Shown: positions 25,084-33,445 of the stretch, piece by piece
Layout: every line of letters starts with the position of its first letter
How positions within the stretch are numbered: the stretch's first letter is position 1
From: Mycobacterium sp.
GTDB lineage: Bacteria > Actinomycetota > Actinomycetes > Mycobacteriales > Mycobacteriaceae
Direction: 5' to 3'
Assembly (NCBI RefSeq): GCF_025965855.1
Contig: NZ_JAOPWB010000336.1
Span: 1 to 36,269, forward strand
DNA length: 36,269 bases
The notes under the pieces: model-generated
Seen by the model: the letters and a program-made list of their open reading frames with translations, nothing else
Database searches by the model: none
What the model was told of the DNA's origin: nothing
Translations under genes and position numbers: made by a program

Positions 25084-25896
25084 TTGGACCGGGATCAGCT
25101 CAGGACGCCACTGGACGCCGCCGCGCTGCGCGCCGAGCTGATCGGGACCGGGCTGGGCTGGCGCCAGCTCGACGTCGTCGAGCGCACCGGCTCCACCAAC
25201 GCCGACCTGTTGGCGCGCGCCGCGGCGGGGACCGACGTCGCCGGGGGGGTGCTGATCGCCGAGCACCAGACGGCCGGCCGCGGGCGCCACGGACGCGGAT
25301 GGACGGCCAGCCCGCGCGCCCAGATCACGATGTCGGTGGGCGTCAGCGTCGTCGACGTGCCGACCGAGGGGTGGGGCTGGCTGTCGCTGGCCGCCGGCGT
25401 GGCGATCGTCGACGCGGTGTTGGCCGTGACCGGGGTGCGGGCGGGCCTCAAGTGGCCCAACGACGTGCTGGCCGGTCCGCCGGAGTCCCCGGGCAAGCTG
25501 GCGGGCATCCTCGCCGAGGTGGCCCGCCCGGTCGTGGTCATTGGCTTGGGGCTCAACGTGACTCAGGCTCCCGAGGAGGTGGACGGGCCCGGCGCCACCT
25601 CGCTGTTCGACCTCGGCGTGTCCGAGCCCGATCGCGGCCGGCTGGTCTGCGCGGTGCTGACGGAGCTCGGCAGGCGCATCGTGGCCTGGCGGGCCGCGCG
25701 CGGGGCCGACTGGGCGCTGGCCGCCGACTACCGGGCGCGCAGCCTGACCATCGGCCACGCCGTGCGCGCCCAGCTGCCCGGCGGCAAGGAGGTCGTCGGC
25801 ACCGCGACCGCCGTCGACGACCAGGGCAGGTTGTGTCTGGAGGCGGGCGGCCAATCCGTCGTGGTTTCGGCCGGTGACGTGGTGCATTTGCGGTAG
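25084..25896 (+). CDS. birA: Biotin-[acetyl-CoA-carboxylase] ligase BirA
   Basis: 270 residues from TTG at 25084, with AGGAG 7 bases upstream. The catalytic core has RTGSTNADLLARA, EHQTAGRGRHGRGW (biotinyl-AMP loop GRGRHGRGW) and LKWPNDVLAG (Lys contacting biotin), followed by GLGLNVTQAP and a C-terminal SH3-like domain. No N-terminal HTH is present, so it is a ligase without repressor function, as in other mycobacteria. It biotinylates carrier domains such as AccA3 Lys563. Divergent from accD5, placing ligase and carboxylase under neighbouring promoters. Confidence 0.95.
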   Translation: MDRDQLRTPLDAAALRAELIGTGLGWRQLDVVERTGSTNADLLARAAAGTDVAGGVLIAEHQTAGRGRHGRGWTASPRAQITMSVGVSVVDVPTEGWGWLSLAAGVAIVDAVLAVTGVRAGLKWPNDVLAGPPESPGKLAGILAEVARPVVVIGLGLNVTQAPEEVDGPGATSLFDLGVSEPDRGRLVCAVLTELGRRIVAWRAARGADWALAADYRARSLTIGHAVRAQLPGGKEVVGTATAVDDQGRLCLEAGGQSVVVSAGDVVHLR

Positions 25897-25906
25897 CTTC
25901 GGGCAC

Positions 25907-26425
25907 GTGAGCTATCCGGACAATGCCCTGGCCGCCGGCGAGCAGATCGTCCTGCACCGCCACCCACACTGGAAGCGCTTGATCTGGCCCGTCGTGGTTC
26001 TCGTCCTGGCGACCGCGCTGGCCGCGTTCGGTTCCGGTTACCTCAACTCGACGCACTGGGAGCAGGTCGCCAAGAACATCATCTACGGCGTCATCTGGGG
26101 GGTCTGGCTGGTGATCGTCGGCTGGCTCACGCTGTGGCCGTTGCTGGGCTGGCTGACCACACATTTCGTCGTCACCAACCGCCGGGTGATGTTTCGGCAC
26201 GGGGTGCTGACGCGCAGCGGGATCGACATCCCGCTGGCGCGCATCAACAGCGTGGAGTTCCGGGACCGGTTGTCGGAGCGAATGTTTCGCACCGGAACGC
26301 TGATCATCGAGTCGGCGTCACAGGACCCGTTGGAGTTCTACAACATTCCGCGCCTGCGCGAGGTGCACGCGCTGCTGTATCACGAGGTTTTCGACACCCT
26401 GGGTTCCGAGGAGTCGCCGAGCTGA
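25907..26425 (+). CDS. Membrane protein with bacterial PH domain (DUF304/bPH_2)
   Basis: 172 residues from GTG at 25907, matching the start (xSYPDNxLAAGEQ) and length I recall for Rv3278c. Two TM segments at about 27-48 and 63-92 are followed by the bPH_2 domain (about 93-165): TTHFVVTNRRVMFRHGVLTR, IPLARINSVEFRDRLSERM, GTLIIESASQDPLEFYNIPR. These domains are found in membrane-associated proteins; function unknown. It starts 10 bases after the birA stop, so it is probably co-transcribed. Its end overlaps the convergent GtrA-family gene by 46 bases. Confidence 0.9.
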   Translation: MSYPDNALAAGEQIVLHRHPHWKRLIWPVVVLVLATALAAFGSGYLNSTHWEQVAKNIIYGVIWGVWLVIVGWLTLWPLLGWLTTHFVVTNRRVMFRHGVLTRSGIDIPLARINSVEFRDRLSERMFRTGTLIIESASQDPLEFYNIPRLREVHALLYHEVFDTLGSEESPS

Positions 26426-27051
26426 CCGAACCGGCTCGCTTTTTTCCGCCAGGATCGCAACAGGGTGACGTTGCCGTCGTCCAAGCCGCCCTCGTAGGCG
26501 TCCTCCAAGACCTCCGCGAAGCCGCCGGCGGTAAGCGCGGATTCCAGCGCCTTGTCGGGGTTGCGGGCGAACTCGTCGGGGAACACCCAGCGCCGGAAGG
26601 CCCAGAAGCGGAACGCCATCTGCAGCAGGTTGCCGATGATGTAGGCCGAGATGAAGTCGGTGATGTTCTCCATAGTCAGCGACACCGCAGGCACCCGCAG
26701 CTGCAGGACGTAATGGGAGAACCACAGCGGCGCCATGGAGAGCAGCACCCCCACGCCGCTGAAGGCGAAGAACAGCAACGCCTCGTGATGGCGCTCGCGG
26801 CCCCCGCGGTCGCGGAAGCTCCACTCCCGGTTCAAGACGTAGGAGGCGATGACCGCCACGATGCCCGAGATCACCTTGGCGGTTACCGGCTTGGGTTCGA
26901 GGATGGTCAGCTTCAAGGTGTAGAAAATTGCCGAGTCGATGATGAACGTGGTGCCGCCGACGATCGCGAATTTGATCAGCTCATGATGGCGTAGCAAATA
27001 CGGCTGAATGACCCCGGGCAGGCGCGTAATTACGGCATCGGCGAAGGACAC
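26380..27051 (-). CDS. GtrA-family polytopic membrane protein
   Basis: 223 residues from GTG at 27051. GtrA/DPMS-type domain at about 25-170: LIKFAIVGGTTFIIDSAIFY, then three more hydrophobic segments, the motif SYVLNREWSFRDRGG between segments, and FRFWAFRRWVFPDE after the last. GtrA proteins help move or use polyprenyl-linked sugars in cell-wall glycan modification; homologue of Rv3277. A hydrophilic tail of about 45 residues follows (acidic EVLEDAYEGGLDDGN, then basic). Divergent from purK. Confidence 0.9.
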   Translation of the reverse strand: MSFADAVITRLPGVIQPYLLRHHELIKFAIVGGTTFIIDSAIFYTLKLTILEPKPVTAKVISGIVAVIASYVLNREWSFRDRGGRERHHEALLFFAFSGVGVLLSMAPLWFSHYVLQLRVPAVSLTMENITDFISAYIIGNLLQMAFRFWAFRRWVFPDEFARNPDKALESALTAGGFAEVLEDAYEGGLDDGNVTLLRSWRKKASRFGQLGDSSEPRVSKTS

Positions 27052-27170
27052 AACACGTCAGTGTACGGATGGACGCGAAAACGACGCAAAATGTCACAAA
27101 ACGATTCCCGTCTCGGCCGGTCAACACGCCTTCACCGGGGCTTCAACACCGGACCGTGCGCCGTGACACC

Positions 27171-28412
27171 ATGATGGCCGTGCCGAGTACGCGCTCACCG
27201 AAGGCCACCCCCTCCCCCGCAAGCGGGAGGTGCCCCCAGGTCGCAATGGTCGGCGGCGGTCAGCTTGCCCGCATGACCCATCAGGCCGCGATCGCGCTGG
27301 GGCAGACGCTGCGGGTGCTGGCGACCGCCGCCGACGAGTCTGCCGCGCAGGTCACCCCGGACGTGGTGATCGGCTCGCACACCGATCTCGAGGACCTGCG
27401 CCGGGTCGCGGCCGGGGCCGACGTGCTGACCTTCGACCACGAGCACGTGCCGACCGAGCTGCTGGAGAAGCTGGTCGCCGAGGGCGTCAACGTGGCACCG
27501 CCGCCGCGGGCCCTGGTGCATGCCCAGGACAAGCTCGTCATGCGCCGGCGCCTCGAGGCGCTGGGTGCCCGGGTGCCGCGTTACGCCGCGATCGGCAGCC
27601 TCGACGACCTGGACGCCTTCGCCGCTGGGGTCGACGGCCCGGTCGTGGTCAAGGCGGTCCGCGGCGGTTACGACGGCCGGGGCGTGCGGATGGCGCCTGA
27701 TCCGACGCGGGCGCGCGAGATCGCCGGCGAGTTCCTCGCGGCCGGGGTGCCGGTGCTGGTCGAGGAGCGGGTGGAATTGCGCCGCGAACTCTCGGCGCTG
27801 GTGGCGCGCTCGCCGTTCGGCCAGGGGGCGGCCTGGCCGGTCGTGGAGACGGTGCAGCGGGACGGGATCTGCGTGCAGGTGATCGCGCCCGCGCCGGACT
27901 TGCCCGACGATGTGGCGTCGGCGGCCCAGCAGCTGGCGTTGCGGTTGGCCGCCGAACTGGGCGTCGTCGGCGTGCTGGCGGTCGAGCTGTTCGAGAAGAC
28001 GGATGGTGCGCTGCTCGTCAACGAGCTCGCGATGCGGCCACACAACTCCGGGCACTGGACCATGGACGGGGCGCGCACCAGCCAGTTCGAACAGCACCTG
28101 CGCGCGGTGCTGGACTACCCGCTCGGTGACACCGACGCCATCGCGCCGGTGACCGTGATGGCGAACGTGCTGGGCGCCCCGCAGCCGCCTGTGATGACCA
28201 TCGATGAGCGCCTGCACCACTTGCTCGCGCGGATGCCCGACGCCCGGGTTCACCTGTACGGCAAGGCCGAACGACCCGGCCGCAAGGTCGGGCACATCAA
28301 CTTTCTGGGCGCGGACCTCACGGAGCTGGCCACGCTGCGTGGACGCGCCGAGCTGGCGGCACACTGGTTGTCACACGGGCAGTGGACGGACGGATGGGAC
28401 CCACATGGCTGA
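27171..28412 (+). CDS. purK: N5-carboxyaminoimidazole ribonucleotide synthase PurK
   Basis: 413 residues from ATGATG at 27171, which aligns with the M. tuberculosis start (MMAVxSxRxP); the frame open to 27069 is not used. ATP-grasp enzyme: [20 protein letters not shown] (Rossmann-like start), [25 protein letters not shown] (ATP-grasp loop), [37 protein letters not shown] and [11 protein letters not shown]. It uses ATP and bicarbonate to make N5-CAIR from AIR in purine synthesis. Residues about 11-22 are encoded by a palindromic repeat and differ from the H37Rv protein. It overlaps purE by 8 bases. Confidence 0.96.
   Translation: MMAVPSTRSPKATPSPASGRCPQVAMVGGGQLARMTHQAAIALGQTLRVLATAADESAAQVTPDVVIGSHTDLEDLRRVAAGADVLTFDHEHVPTELLEKLVAEGVNVAPPPRALVHAQDKLVMRRRLEALGARVPRYAAIGSLDDLDAFAAGVDGPVVVKAVRGGYDGRGVRMAPDPTRAREIAGEFLAAGVPVLVEERVELRRELSALVARSPFGQGAAWPVVETVQRDGICVQVIAPAPDLPDDVASAAQQLALRLAAELGVVGVLAVELFEKTDGALLVNELAMRPHNSGHWTMDGARTSQFEQHLRAVLDYPLGDTDAIAPVTVMANVLGAPQPPVMTIDERLHHLLARMPDARVHLYGKAERPGRKVGHINFLGADLTELATLRGRAELAAHWLSHGQWTDGWDPHG
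27205..27240 (+). repeat. REP-like palindrome inserted in frame near the purK start
   Basis: The core CCTCCCCCGCAAGCGGGAGG (27211-27230) forms a hairpin, flanked by C-rich and CCCCCAGG sequence. I associate similar CCTCCCGCTTGCGGGGG palindromes with dispersed intergenic repeats in mycobacterial genomes. Here it is read in frame as [12 protein letters not shown] between the purK N-terminus and the conserved VAMVGGG. Confidence 0.5.
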
Positions 28413-28935
28413 GCAGTCCAGACGGGCCAAATCGCGCGTCGGCGTCATCATGGGCAGCGACAGCGACTGGTCGGTGATGGCCGACGCCGCCGAGGCGCTG
28501 GCCGAGTTCGACATCCCGGCCGAGGTCCGGGTGGTCTCGGCGCACCGCACGCCGCAGGTGATGTTCGACTACGCCCGCACCGCGGCCGAGCGCGGCCTGG
28601 AGGTGATCATCGCCGGCGCCGGCGGCGCCGCCCATCTGCCCGGAATGGTCGCCTCCGCGACGCCGCTGCCGGTGATCGGGGTGCCGGTGCCGCTGGCCCG
28701 GCTGGACGGCCTCGACTCCCTGCTGTCGATCGTGCAGATGCCGGCCGGTGTTCCGGTGGCCACCGTCTCCATCGGCGGCGCCCGCAACGCGGGCCTGCTC
28801 GCGGTGCGCATCCTGGCCTCTTCGGACGCGGCGCTGCGGGCGCGGATCGTCGCTTTCAACGAGCAGCTGGCCGAGACCGTGCACGCCAAGGATGCGGCGC
28901 TGCAGGAGCGTCAGGGTAAAGTTACCGGCCAGTAG
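28405..28935 (+). CDS. purE: N5-CAIR mutase PurE
   Basis: 176 residues (Rv3275c is 174) from ATG at 28405, inside the end of purK (8-base overlap). Class I PurE motifs: [14 protein letters not shown] (phosphate-binding), [17 protein letters not shown] (active-site His), [17 protein letters not shown] (Gly-rich loop), [20 protein letters not shown] and [19 protein letters not shown]. It converts N5-CAIR to CAIR and functions as an octamer in the cytosol. Co-translated with purK. Confidence 0.97.
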   Translation: MAEQSRRAKSRVGVIMGSDSDWSVMADAAEALAEFDIPAEVRVVSAHRTPQVMFDYARTAAERGLEVIIAGAGGAAHLPGMVASATPLPVIGVPVPLARLDGLDSLLSIVQMPAGVPVATVSIGGARNAGLLAVRILASSDAALRARIVAFNEQLAETVHAKDAALQERQGKVTGQ

Positions 28936-29004
28936 CCGGACGACGATGGGCCGCGTGGCCCGAGGAGGAGCCGGCAGTCCGGCAGAGTGCAAGGAGGCCG
29001 AAAG

Positions 29005-30174
29005 ATGGCTGGATGGGCCGGAAACCCGTCGTTTGATTTGTTCCAACTGCCCGAGGAGCACCGGGAGCTGCGGGCGGCGATCCGCGCGTTGGCGGAGAAG
29101 GAGATCGCCCCGCACGCGGCCGACGTGGACGAGAACGCCCGGTTCCCGCAGGAGGCGCTGGAAGCGCTGAACGCCTCGGGCTTCAACGCCGTGCACGTGC
29201 CGGAGGAGTACGGCGGGCAGGGCGCGGACTCCGTGGCGGCGTGCATCGTGATCGAAGAGGTCGCCCGGGTGGACGCTTCGGCGTCGCTGATTCCGGCGGT
29301 GAACAAGCTGGGCACCATGGGCCTGATCCTGCGCGGCTCCGAGGAGCTGAAGAAGCAGGTGCTGCCCTCCCTCGCCGACGGCAGCGCGATGGCGTCCTAC
29401 GCGCTGTCCGAGCGCGAGGCCGGCAGCGACGCGGCGTCGATGCGGACCCGCGCCAAGGCCGACGGCGACGACTGGATCCTCAACGGCGCCAAATGCTGGA
29501 TCACCAACGGCGGCAAGTCGAGCTGGTACACGGTGATGGCAGTGACCGACCCGGACAAGGGCGCCAACGGCATCTCGTCGTTCATGGTGCACAAGGACGA
29601 CGAGGGATTCAGCGTCGGTCCCAAGGAACGCAAGCTCGGGATCAAGGGCTCGCCGACCACCGAGCTGTACTTCGAGAACTGCCGCATCCCGGGCGACCGG
29701 ATCATCGGCGAGCCCGGCACCGGCTTCAAGACCGCGCTGGCCACGCTGGACCATACCCGCCCCACCATCGGCGCCCAGGCCGTCGGCATCGCGCAGGGCG
29801 CGGTGGACGCCGCGATCGCCTACACCAAGGACCGGAAGCAGTTCGGGGAGTCGATCAGCAGCTTCCAGGCCGTGCAGTTCATGTTGGCCGACATGGCGAT
29901 GAAGGTCGAAGCCGCGCGGATGTTGGTGTACCAGGCGGCGGCCCGCGCGGAGCGCGGAGAATCCAACCTCGGCTTCATCTCCGCCGCGTCGAAGTGCTTC
30001 GCCTCCGACGTCGCGATGGACGTGACCACCGACGCCGTGCAACTCTTCGGCGGCGCCGGCTACACCACCGACTTCCCGGTCGAGCGGATGATGCGCGACG
30101 CCAAGATCACCCAGATCTACGAGGGCACCAACCAGATTCAGCGGGTGGTGATGTCGCGGGCGCTCTTGCGCTGA
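29005..30174 (+). CDS. fadE25: Acyl-CoA dehydrogenase FadE25
   Basis: 389 residues from ATG at 29005 (AAGGAGG 7 bases upstream), identical in length to Rv3274c. Acyl-CoA dehydrogenase fold: N-terminal helical domain (EEHRELRAAIRALAEKEI), ASYALSEREAGSDAASMRTR (substrate loop), KCWITNGGKSSWYTVMAV (FAD), DHTRPTIGAQAVGIAQGA, DRKQFGESISSFQAVQFMLA, QLFGGAGYTTDFPVERMMRD and QIYEGTNQIQRVV, which carries the catalytic Glu. It oxidises acyl-CoA to enoyl-CoA and passes electrons to ETF. Follows purE by 69 bases, in the same order as in H37Rv. Confidence 0.96.
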   Translation: MAGWAGNPSFDLFQLPEEHRELRAAIRALAEKEIAPHAADVDENARFPQEALEALNASGFNAVHVPEEYGGQGADSVAACIVIEEVARVDASASLIPAVNKLGTMGLILRGSEELKKQVLPSLADGSAMASYALSEREAGSDAASMRTRAKADGDDWILNGAKCWITNGGKSSWYTVMAVTDPDKGANGISSFMVHKDDEGFSVGPKERKLGIKGSPTTELYFENCRIPGDRIIGEPGTGFKTALATLDHTRPTIGAQAVGIAQGAVDAAIAYTKDRKQFGESISSFQAVQFMLADMAMKVEAARMLVYQAAARAERGESNLGFISAASKCFASDVAMDVTTDAVQLFGGAGYTTDFPVERMMRDAKITQIYEGTNQIQRVVMSRALLR

Positions 30175-30264
30175 TTAGGATTTCCCACGGCAACCATTCG
30201 GGCTGTAGGGGGTCCCAGTGCAAAGCGTGGCTTCCGGTGGGCGCCGACCCGCGGCCGGGAATTG

Positions 30265-31455
30265 ATGCCCGTGCGTTCTTCAGTCACCCCGGCGGCGCAG
30301 TGGCAGTCGTTGTCGTTGCTGTTGGTCGAGGACGACCGCGCGGACGCGGTGCTCGTGGAAGACCTGATCGCGGACGCGGTCGCCGACATCCGGGTGATCT
30401 GGGCGCGGTCGATGGCGCACGCGGAGCGCGAGCTCGCATCGGCCCGGCCCGATTGCGTGCTGCTGGACCTGAACCTGCCCGACGCCAGCGGGATGGACGC
30501 CCTCGACCGCATCGCCAGGCGCGACGCCACCGTTCCCATCGTGGTGCTGACCGGGCTGAACGACGAATACTTCGGGGCTTCCGCGGTCGCCGCCGGGGCG
30601 CAGGACTACCTCGTCAAGGGGCGCGTCGAACCCGAAATGCTGCGGCGCGCGCTGCTTTACGCGATCGAGCGCAAACGGGCCGAGCTCATTTCCGCCGACC
30701 TGCACGCCAGCCGGCTTCGGGCCCGCGAGAACGCGCTGCTGGAACGCGGTTTGTTGCCCTCTCCGCTGCTCCTCGACGAACCCGGCGTTGACATCGTCGC
30801 CCGGTACCGGCCGAGCCGTGAGGACGCGCTGTTGTGCGGGGACTTCTACGACGTCATCCAGACGACCGACCGCGTCGTCCACGTCCTGATCGGCGACGTC
30901 GCCGGCCACGGACCCCACGAGGCGGCCCTGGGCGCGGCGTTGCGCATCGCGTTTCGCGCGCTCACCTTCGCCGGCGTGCACGGGGTCGAACTGCTGCAGC
31001 AGCTCGAGCGCGTCCTGCAGTCCGAACGAACCGGCATCGGGATCTTCGCGACGGTGCTCAGCCTGCAAATCCACCCCGATGGCACGGGCATCACCGCCAT
31101 CCGCGCGGGGCATCCCGGCATGTTGCTGCAAAGCGGCGCCGGGGTGGAGTGGATCGAGCCGCCGGCCGGGCCTGCGCTGGGCCTGCGCAACGACGACTGG
31201 CCGCAGCACGAGCTGCAATTGCCCGCGGGCCAGGGACTGCTGCTGCTGACCGACGGGCTCTTCGAGGGATATTCGGGGCAGGGCGCCCGACGCCTCGGGG
31301 AGGACGGCCTGCTCGCGCTGGCCCGGACGCACGCGCATCTGCCCGGTCTTCAGTTCGTCGACGCGCTCATCGACGGCGCCCAGGAACTCGCCCAGCCGCG
31401 CGGCGGGCTCACCGATGACATCGCCGTGCTGCGCGTCGAGCGGACGACGCGGTGA
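30265..31455 (+). CDS. Receiver-PP2C serine phosphatase (RsbU/SpoIIE type)
   Basis: 396 residues from ATG at 30265 (a TTG directly before it is an alternative). The receiver domain (about 17-135) is complete: acidic triad Glu22-Asp23-Asp24, phospho-acceptor Asp68 in VLLDLNLPD, Thr96 and Lys118 (YLVKG). A short coiled linker (AIERKRAELISADLHASRLR) leads to a PP2C_SIGF domain (about 180-393) with intact metal ligands: CGDFYDV, IGDVAGHGP, LTDGLFEG and GLTDDIAVL. This architecture matches phosphatases that dephosphorylate anti-sigma antagonists when the receiver is phosphorylated. First gene of a three-gene overlapping operon; possible targets include STAS proteins acting on RsbW/SigF (inference). 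Confidence 0.93.
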   Translation: MPVRSSVTPAAQWQSLSLLLVEDDRADAVLVEDLIADAVADIRVIWARSMAHAERELASARPDCVLLDLNLPDASGMDALDRIARRDATVPIVVLTGLNDEYFGASAVAAGAQDYLVKGRVEPEMLRRALLYAIERKRAELISADLHASRLRARENALLERGLLPSPLLLDEPGVDIVARYRPSREDALLCGDFYDVIQTTDRVVHVLIGDVAGHGPHEAALGAALRIAFRALTFAGVHGVELLQQLERVLQSERTGIGIFATVLSLQIHPDGTGITAIRAGHPGMLLQSGAGVEWIEPPAGPALGLRNDDWPQHELQLPAGQGLLLLTDGLFEGYSGQGARRLGEDGLLALARTHAHLPGLQFVDALIDGAQELAQPRGGLTDDIAVLRVERTTR

Positions 31456-33035
31456 CCCCCGCCTTCCGCCCGCCGCGCCTGTCGCAGCTCACCGTGCGTG
31501 GCTGGCAGGCGCTGCTGCTGTCGACCATGGGCGTGATGGTGCTCGCGGGTGCGGTGATCGGTGGACTGTTGCTGCACCGCACCGACGAGATCTCACGCGG
31601 ACTGACCGACGACACCCAGCCGGCGCGGGTGGCGGCCTTTCAGCTGCAGTCGGCGTTGCGGGACCAGGAAACGGGCGTCCGTGGCTACCTGATCACCGCG
31701 GATCGGCAGTTCCTCACCCCCTATTACGACGGCGAACACGCCGAACAGGAGGCGGCCGACGACATCCGGCGACGGTTGGGTCAGCGCGCGGACCTGATCG
31801 CCGACCTGGACGCGATCGAGAAGGCCGCCGCCAACTGGCGGACGAACTATGCCGAGCCGGCGATCGCGAGCGTGGCCCCGGACTCCAGGAATGTCACGAA
31901 CCGACCCGCGACGGAACGGGGCAAGGCCGAATTCGACCACCTGCGCGCGCTTTTCGACAGGCAGAACGCCAACGTGGCCGCGGCCTCGGCGAGTGCGGCC
32001 GACGATATCCAGCACACCGATGCCTGGCGGGACAGGGTACTTGGGGCGATGGTGCTGCTGTTCTTCGGCACGGCCGCCTCGCTTGGGCTCTTGATGCGCG
32101 ACGCGGTCACCCTCCCGCTGGCGGCGTTGGCCGCGGCGTGCCGGCGCATCACGATGGGCAACTTCGGTGAGACCATCGCACCTCCCAGACGGCCCAAGGA
32201 CATTCGGGGCATGGCGATCGACGTCGAGAACATGCGGAAGCGGATCGTCGAGGAGCTCGACGTATCGCATTCGGCCCGAACGCTTTTGGATGAGCAGGCC
32301 CTTGAATTGCGGCGTTCGAACGCCGAACTCGAGCAGTTTGCCTACGTCGCGTCGCACGACCTGCAGGAACCGCTGCGCAAGGTGGCCTCGTTCTGCCAGC
32401 TACTCGAAAAGCGTTACGGCGACAAGCTCGACGAGCGCGGAATCGAATACATCGGATTCGTGGTCGACGGGGCCAAGCGCATGCAGGTGCTGATCAACGA
32501 CCTGCTCACCTTCTCCCGCGTCGGTCGGGTCGGCACCCCGCAAACCGAGGTCGACCTCGGCACGGCGCTGGACGCCGGCCTGACGAACCTCGCTGCCGCC
32601 CTCGAGGAGGCGGATGCCGAGATCGTGCATCCGCGGCAGCCGCTGCCGCGGATCATCGGGGATCCCACGCTGCTGACCATGCTGTGGCAGAACCTGATCG
32701 GCAACGCCGTGAAGTTCCGGCACAAGGACCGCCGCCCCCGCGTCGTCATCGACTGCGAACGGCGCACCGGCGATCACGACGAGTGGCTATTGTCCGTGTC
32801 GGACAACGGCATTGGCATCGCGGAAGAATTCGCCGAGAAGGTCTTCGTCATCTTCCAGCGGCTGCACGGCCGGGAGGTGTACTCCGGAACGGGCGTCGGC
32901 CTCGCGTTGTGCAAGAAGATCGTCGAGCAGCACGGCGGCGCCATCTGGGTCGACACGTCCTACACCGACGGAACGCGGCTGCAGTTCGCCCTGCCCATTC
33001 CCACGGAAGGAGGCCACGATGACGTCGGCCGGTAG
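31452..33035 (+). CDS. CHASE3 membrane histidine kinase
   Basis: 527 residues from GTG at 31452, overlapping the previous stop (GTGA). TM1 at about 18-42, extracytoplasmic CHASE3 sensor at about 43-193 (FQLQSALRDQETGVRGYLIT is characteristic), TM2 at about 198-216, HAMP at about 217-268. HisKA is of the phytochrome-related type: EQFAYVASHDLQEPLRKVAS with His302. HATPase at about 400-516: NLIGNAVKF (N box, Asn418), SDNGIGI (G1) and GTGVGLALCKKIVEQHGG (G2). All kinase motifs are intact. The signal is unknown. It sits between two receiver proteins, a layout seen for kinases that phosphorylate Rcp1-like regulators and REC-PP2C phosphatases. Confidence 0.94.
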   Translation: MTPAFRPPRLSQLTVRGWQALLLSTMGVMVLAGAVIGGLLLHRTDEISRGLTDDTQPARVAAFQLQSALRDQETGVRGYLITADRQFLTPYYDGEHAEQEAADDIRRRLGQRADLIADLDAIEKAAANWRTNYAEPAIASVAPDSRNVTNRPATERGKAEFDHLRALFDRQNANVAAASASAADDIQHTDAWRDRVLGAMVLLFFGTAASLGLLMRDAVTLPLAALAAACRRITMGNFGETIAPPRRPKDIRGMAIDVENMRKRIVEELDVSHSARTLLDEQALELRRSNAELEQFAYVASHDLQEPLRKVASFCQLLEKRYGDKLDERGIEYIGFVVDGAKRMQVLINDLLTFSRVGRVGTPQTEVDLGTALDAGLTNLAAALEEADAEIVHPRQPLPRIIGDPTLLTMLWQNLIGNAVKFRHKDRRPRVVIDCERRTGDHDEWLLSVSDNGIGIAEEFAEKVFVIFQRLHGREVYSGTGVGLALCKKIVEQHGGAIWVDTSYTDGTRLQFALPIPTEGGHDDVGR

Positions 33036-33432
33036 AGCAATCGAAATCCTGCTCGTCGAGGACGATCCGGGCGACGAGCTCATCACTCGAGAAGCGTTCG
33101 AGCACAACAAGCTCAAGAACAATCTGCACGTCGCACACGACGGGGAGGAGGGCTTGGACTTCCTCTACCGGCGCGGCCGATTTCAGGACGCGCCGCGCCC
33201 GCCGAAATACGACGGCCGGCAGCTGCTGGAGAAGGTCAAGTCCGACCCGGACCTGGCCCGCATACCGGTCGTCGTGCTCACCACCTCCTCGGCGGAGCAG
33301 GAGATCCTGCGCAGCTACCAACTGCACGCCAACGCCTACGTCACCAAGCCGGTCGACCTCGACCAGTTCATGAGCGCCGTCCGGCAGATCGACGAGTTCT
33401 TCGTTCAGGTCGTGCGGCTCCCGGGTCTGTAG
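33019..33432 (+). CDS. Small Rcp1-type response regulator lacking the phospho-acceptor segment
   Basis: 137 residues from ATG at 33019 (AGGAGG 5 bases upstream), overlapping the kinase end by 17 bases. Single receiver domain: EILLVEDDPGDELITREAFE with the acidic triad (Glu14, Asp15, Asp16), VVLTTSSAEQ (Thr88/89) and AYVTKPVDLDQF (Lys110). Between RRGRFQDAPRP (ending Pro61) and PKYDGRQLLEKV, family members have a segment like DLILLDLNL carrying the phospho-accepting Asp; here Pro61 is joined directly to Pro62 and those 9 residues are absent. The frame is kept, which fits a clean 27-base deletion near 33199-33204. The protein should not be phosphorylatable in the usual way; it may be inactive, phosphorylation-independent or a recent mutation. 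Confidence 0.88.
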   Translation: MTSAGRAIEILLVEDDPGDELITREAFEHNKLKNNLHVAHDGEEGLDFLYRRGRFQDAPRPPKYDGRQLLEKVKSDPDLARIPVVVLTTSSAEQEILRSYQLHANAYVTKPVDLDQFMSAVRQIDEFFVQVVRLPGL

Positions 33433-33445
33433 GCGGCGGGCCGGT

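Noticed and set aside
29241..30791. A 516-codon plus-strand frame overlapping fadE25 and the PP2C gene
   Set aside because: It is Arg/Gly/His-rich, spans two well-supported genes in another frame and has no domain motifs.
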